From Gallionellaceae bacterium (GTDB taxonomy: Bacteria > Pseudomonadota > Gammaproteobacteria > Burkholderiales > Gallionellaceae), in contig JAUYFR010000056.1 of NCBI GenBank assembly GCA_030690855.1, positions 1-6,503 of the forward strand: 6,503 nt of DNA, in the 5' to 3' direction. Under the pieces are notes generated by a model. That model saw only the letters and a list, made by a program, of their open reading frames with translations, searched no databases and was not told where the DNA came from. This document shows, piece after piece, positions 6,148 to 6,503 of the stretch. A program made the position numbers and the translations under genes. Numbering within the stretch: the stretch's first letter is position 1; each line of letters starts with the position of its first letter.

Positions 6148-6161
6148 ATATCCTTCTTGAC

Positions 6162-6220
6162 AATCCACAGATTAGTGGATTAAGGTTTGTTCAACAAGTT
6201 TGTGGATTCACAAATTTGTG
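6162..6220. promoter_or_regulatory. Divergent control region with clustered inverted repeats
   Basis: The 133-bp gap between two divergent genes holds AATCCAC (6162-6168) / GTGGATT (6175-6181) as a perfect inverted repeat, a third GTGGATT copy (6202-6208), and TTTGTG (6199-6204) / CACAAA (6209-6214) / TTTGTG (6215-6220). The last two form a perfect 12-bp palindrome at 6209-6220. A TTGACA box (6157-6162, + strand) lies at the left edge, but no convincing -10 was found at the right distance. Such symmetric sites are what a small phage repressor would bind. Confidence 0.5.
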
Positions 6221-6280
6221 CACCTAGGATGCCCCCAAAGCTTTTAGGTGTCAACTTCTAACCCGTGAAAGGTAAAAATC

Positions 6281-6503
6281 ATGCTCACTCTTGAATGCCA
6301 AGTTTTAAACGTTATCCCTAAAAAAGGGGGGACATTCACCGATGAAAAAACAGGTGAAGTCAGAATTACCAAAGATGGCCACATTGCCCAGCTTCAATGG
6401 GTCGAAGAAAACAAGGGCGTCAAAAAAATCATCATGAAGGACATCAACGTTAAGGGCATGGGTGAGCATTACTTAAAACTCGTTACTAAGCGCATCCGTG
6501 TTC
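6281..6503 (+). CDS. Small early phage gene, product unrecognised, possibly ssDNA-binding; 3' cut by window edge
   Basis: The ATG at 6281 is preceded by AAAGG (6268-6272) at 8 nt spacing, and the frame stays open for 74 codons to the window edge. The protein begins MLTLECQVLNVIPKKGGTF and is lysine-rich with alternating hydrophobic residues, suggesting beta structure; no signal peptide or membrane segment is visible. Its place as the first gene divergent from the repressor-like gene suggests an early phage function. A gene V-like single-stranded DNA-binding protein or an accessory replication protein would fit the size and charge. I do not recognise the family from sequence alone. Confidence 0.6.
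   Translation, partial: MLTLECQVLNVIPKKGGTFTDEKTGEVRITKDGHIAQLQWVEENKGVKKIIMKDINVKGMGEHYLKLVTKRIRV

Larger units (their letters stand above)
5776..6503. mobile_element. Left end of a probable filamentous-phage (inovirus) prophage, cut by the window edge
   Basis: The call rests on context: a dif-like junction, a DUF3693-like small HTH/membrane protein, a repeat-rich divergent control region and a small lysine-rich early gene. No hallmark gene such as a Zot/pI assembly ATPase, replication initiator or coat protein lies inside the window. The element must continue to the right if the call is correct. Confidence 0.55.

Noticed and set aside
6148..6168. GTG start extending the DUF3693-like gene by seven codons
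   Set aside because: The extension consists of the ribosome binding site of the inner ATG (GAAGGA at 6151-6156), so the ATG at 6145-6147 is the better start.

Overview
The window looks like a proteobacterial chromosome, probably gamma- or betaproteobacterial. The evidence is a MacAB-type tripartite efflux operon, GTAG-headed REP repeats, Shine-Dalgarno sites of the GAGGTGAT type, and a dif-like half-site close to the Escherichia coli dif sequence. The genus cannot be fixed from what is visible.

Positions 2-2677 carry an efflux operon on the + strand: the C-terminal part of a MacA-like periplasmic adaptor, a MacB-like ABC ATPase that starts inside the adaptor stop codon, and a separate MacB/FtsX-type permease. 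Two REP-pair (REPIN/BIME-like) inverted repeats sit between ATPase and permease. A frame stays open right across them, starting in a GTGA overlap and ending in an ATGA overlap. A hairpin at 2687-2743 probably terminates the operon.

Positions 2761-4292 are an apparently intact IS1380-family insertion sequence: one transposase on the - strand and 27-bp imperfect terminal inverted repeats. No target duplication is visible.

Positions 4324-5584 (- strand) hold a compact two-gene unit. The first gene encodes an AbiEii/AbiGii-type nucleotidyltransferase and the second, overlapping it by 17 bp, a protein with a C-terminal winged-helix-like region. This is a candidate type IV toxin-antitoxin pair with reversed gene order and a partner that does not look like canonical AbiEi. 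A promoter-like element and a near-palindrome made of tandem TGACATAT boxes overlap the toxin start.

From 5776 to the right edge the window appears to enter the left end of a filamentous-phage (inovirus) prophage. A dif-like XerC/XerD site (5776-5803) lies at the junction. Its good XerD arm faces the chromosome and its degenerate XerC arm faces the phage. Next come a small DUF3693-like HTH plus membrane-segment protein on the - strand, whose last codons lie inside the dif-like site, then an intergenic region packed with inverted repeats, and then the start of a divergent early gene cut by the window edge. This layout (attachment site, repressor-like gene, operators, divergent early gene) resembles that of CTX-type phages. 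The 5612-5775 spacer between the toxin promoter and the dif-like site shows no gene I can support.
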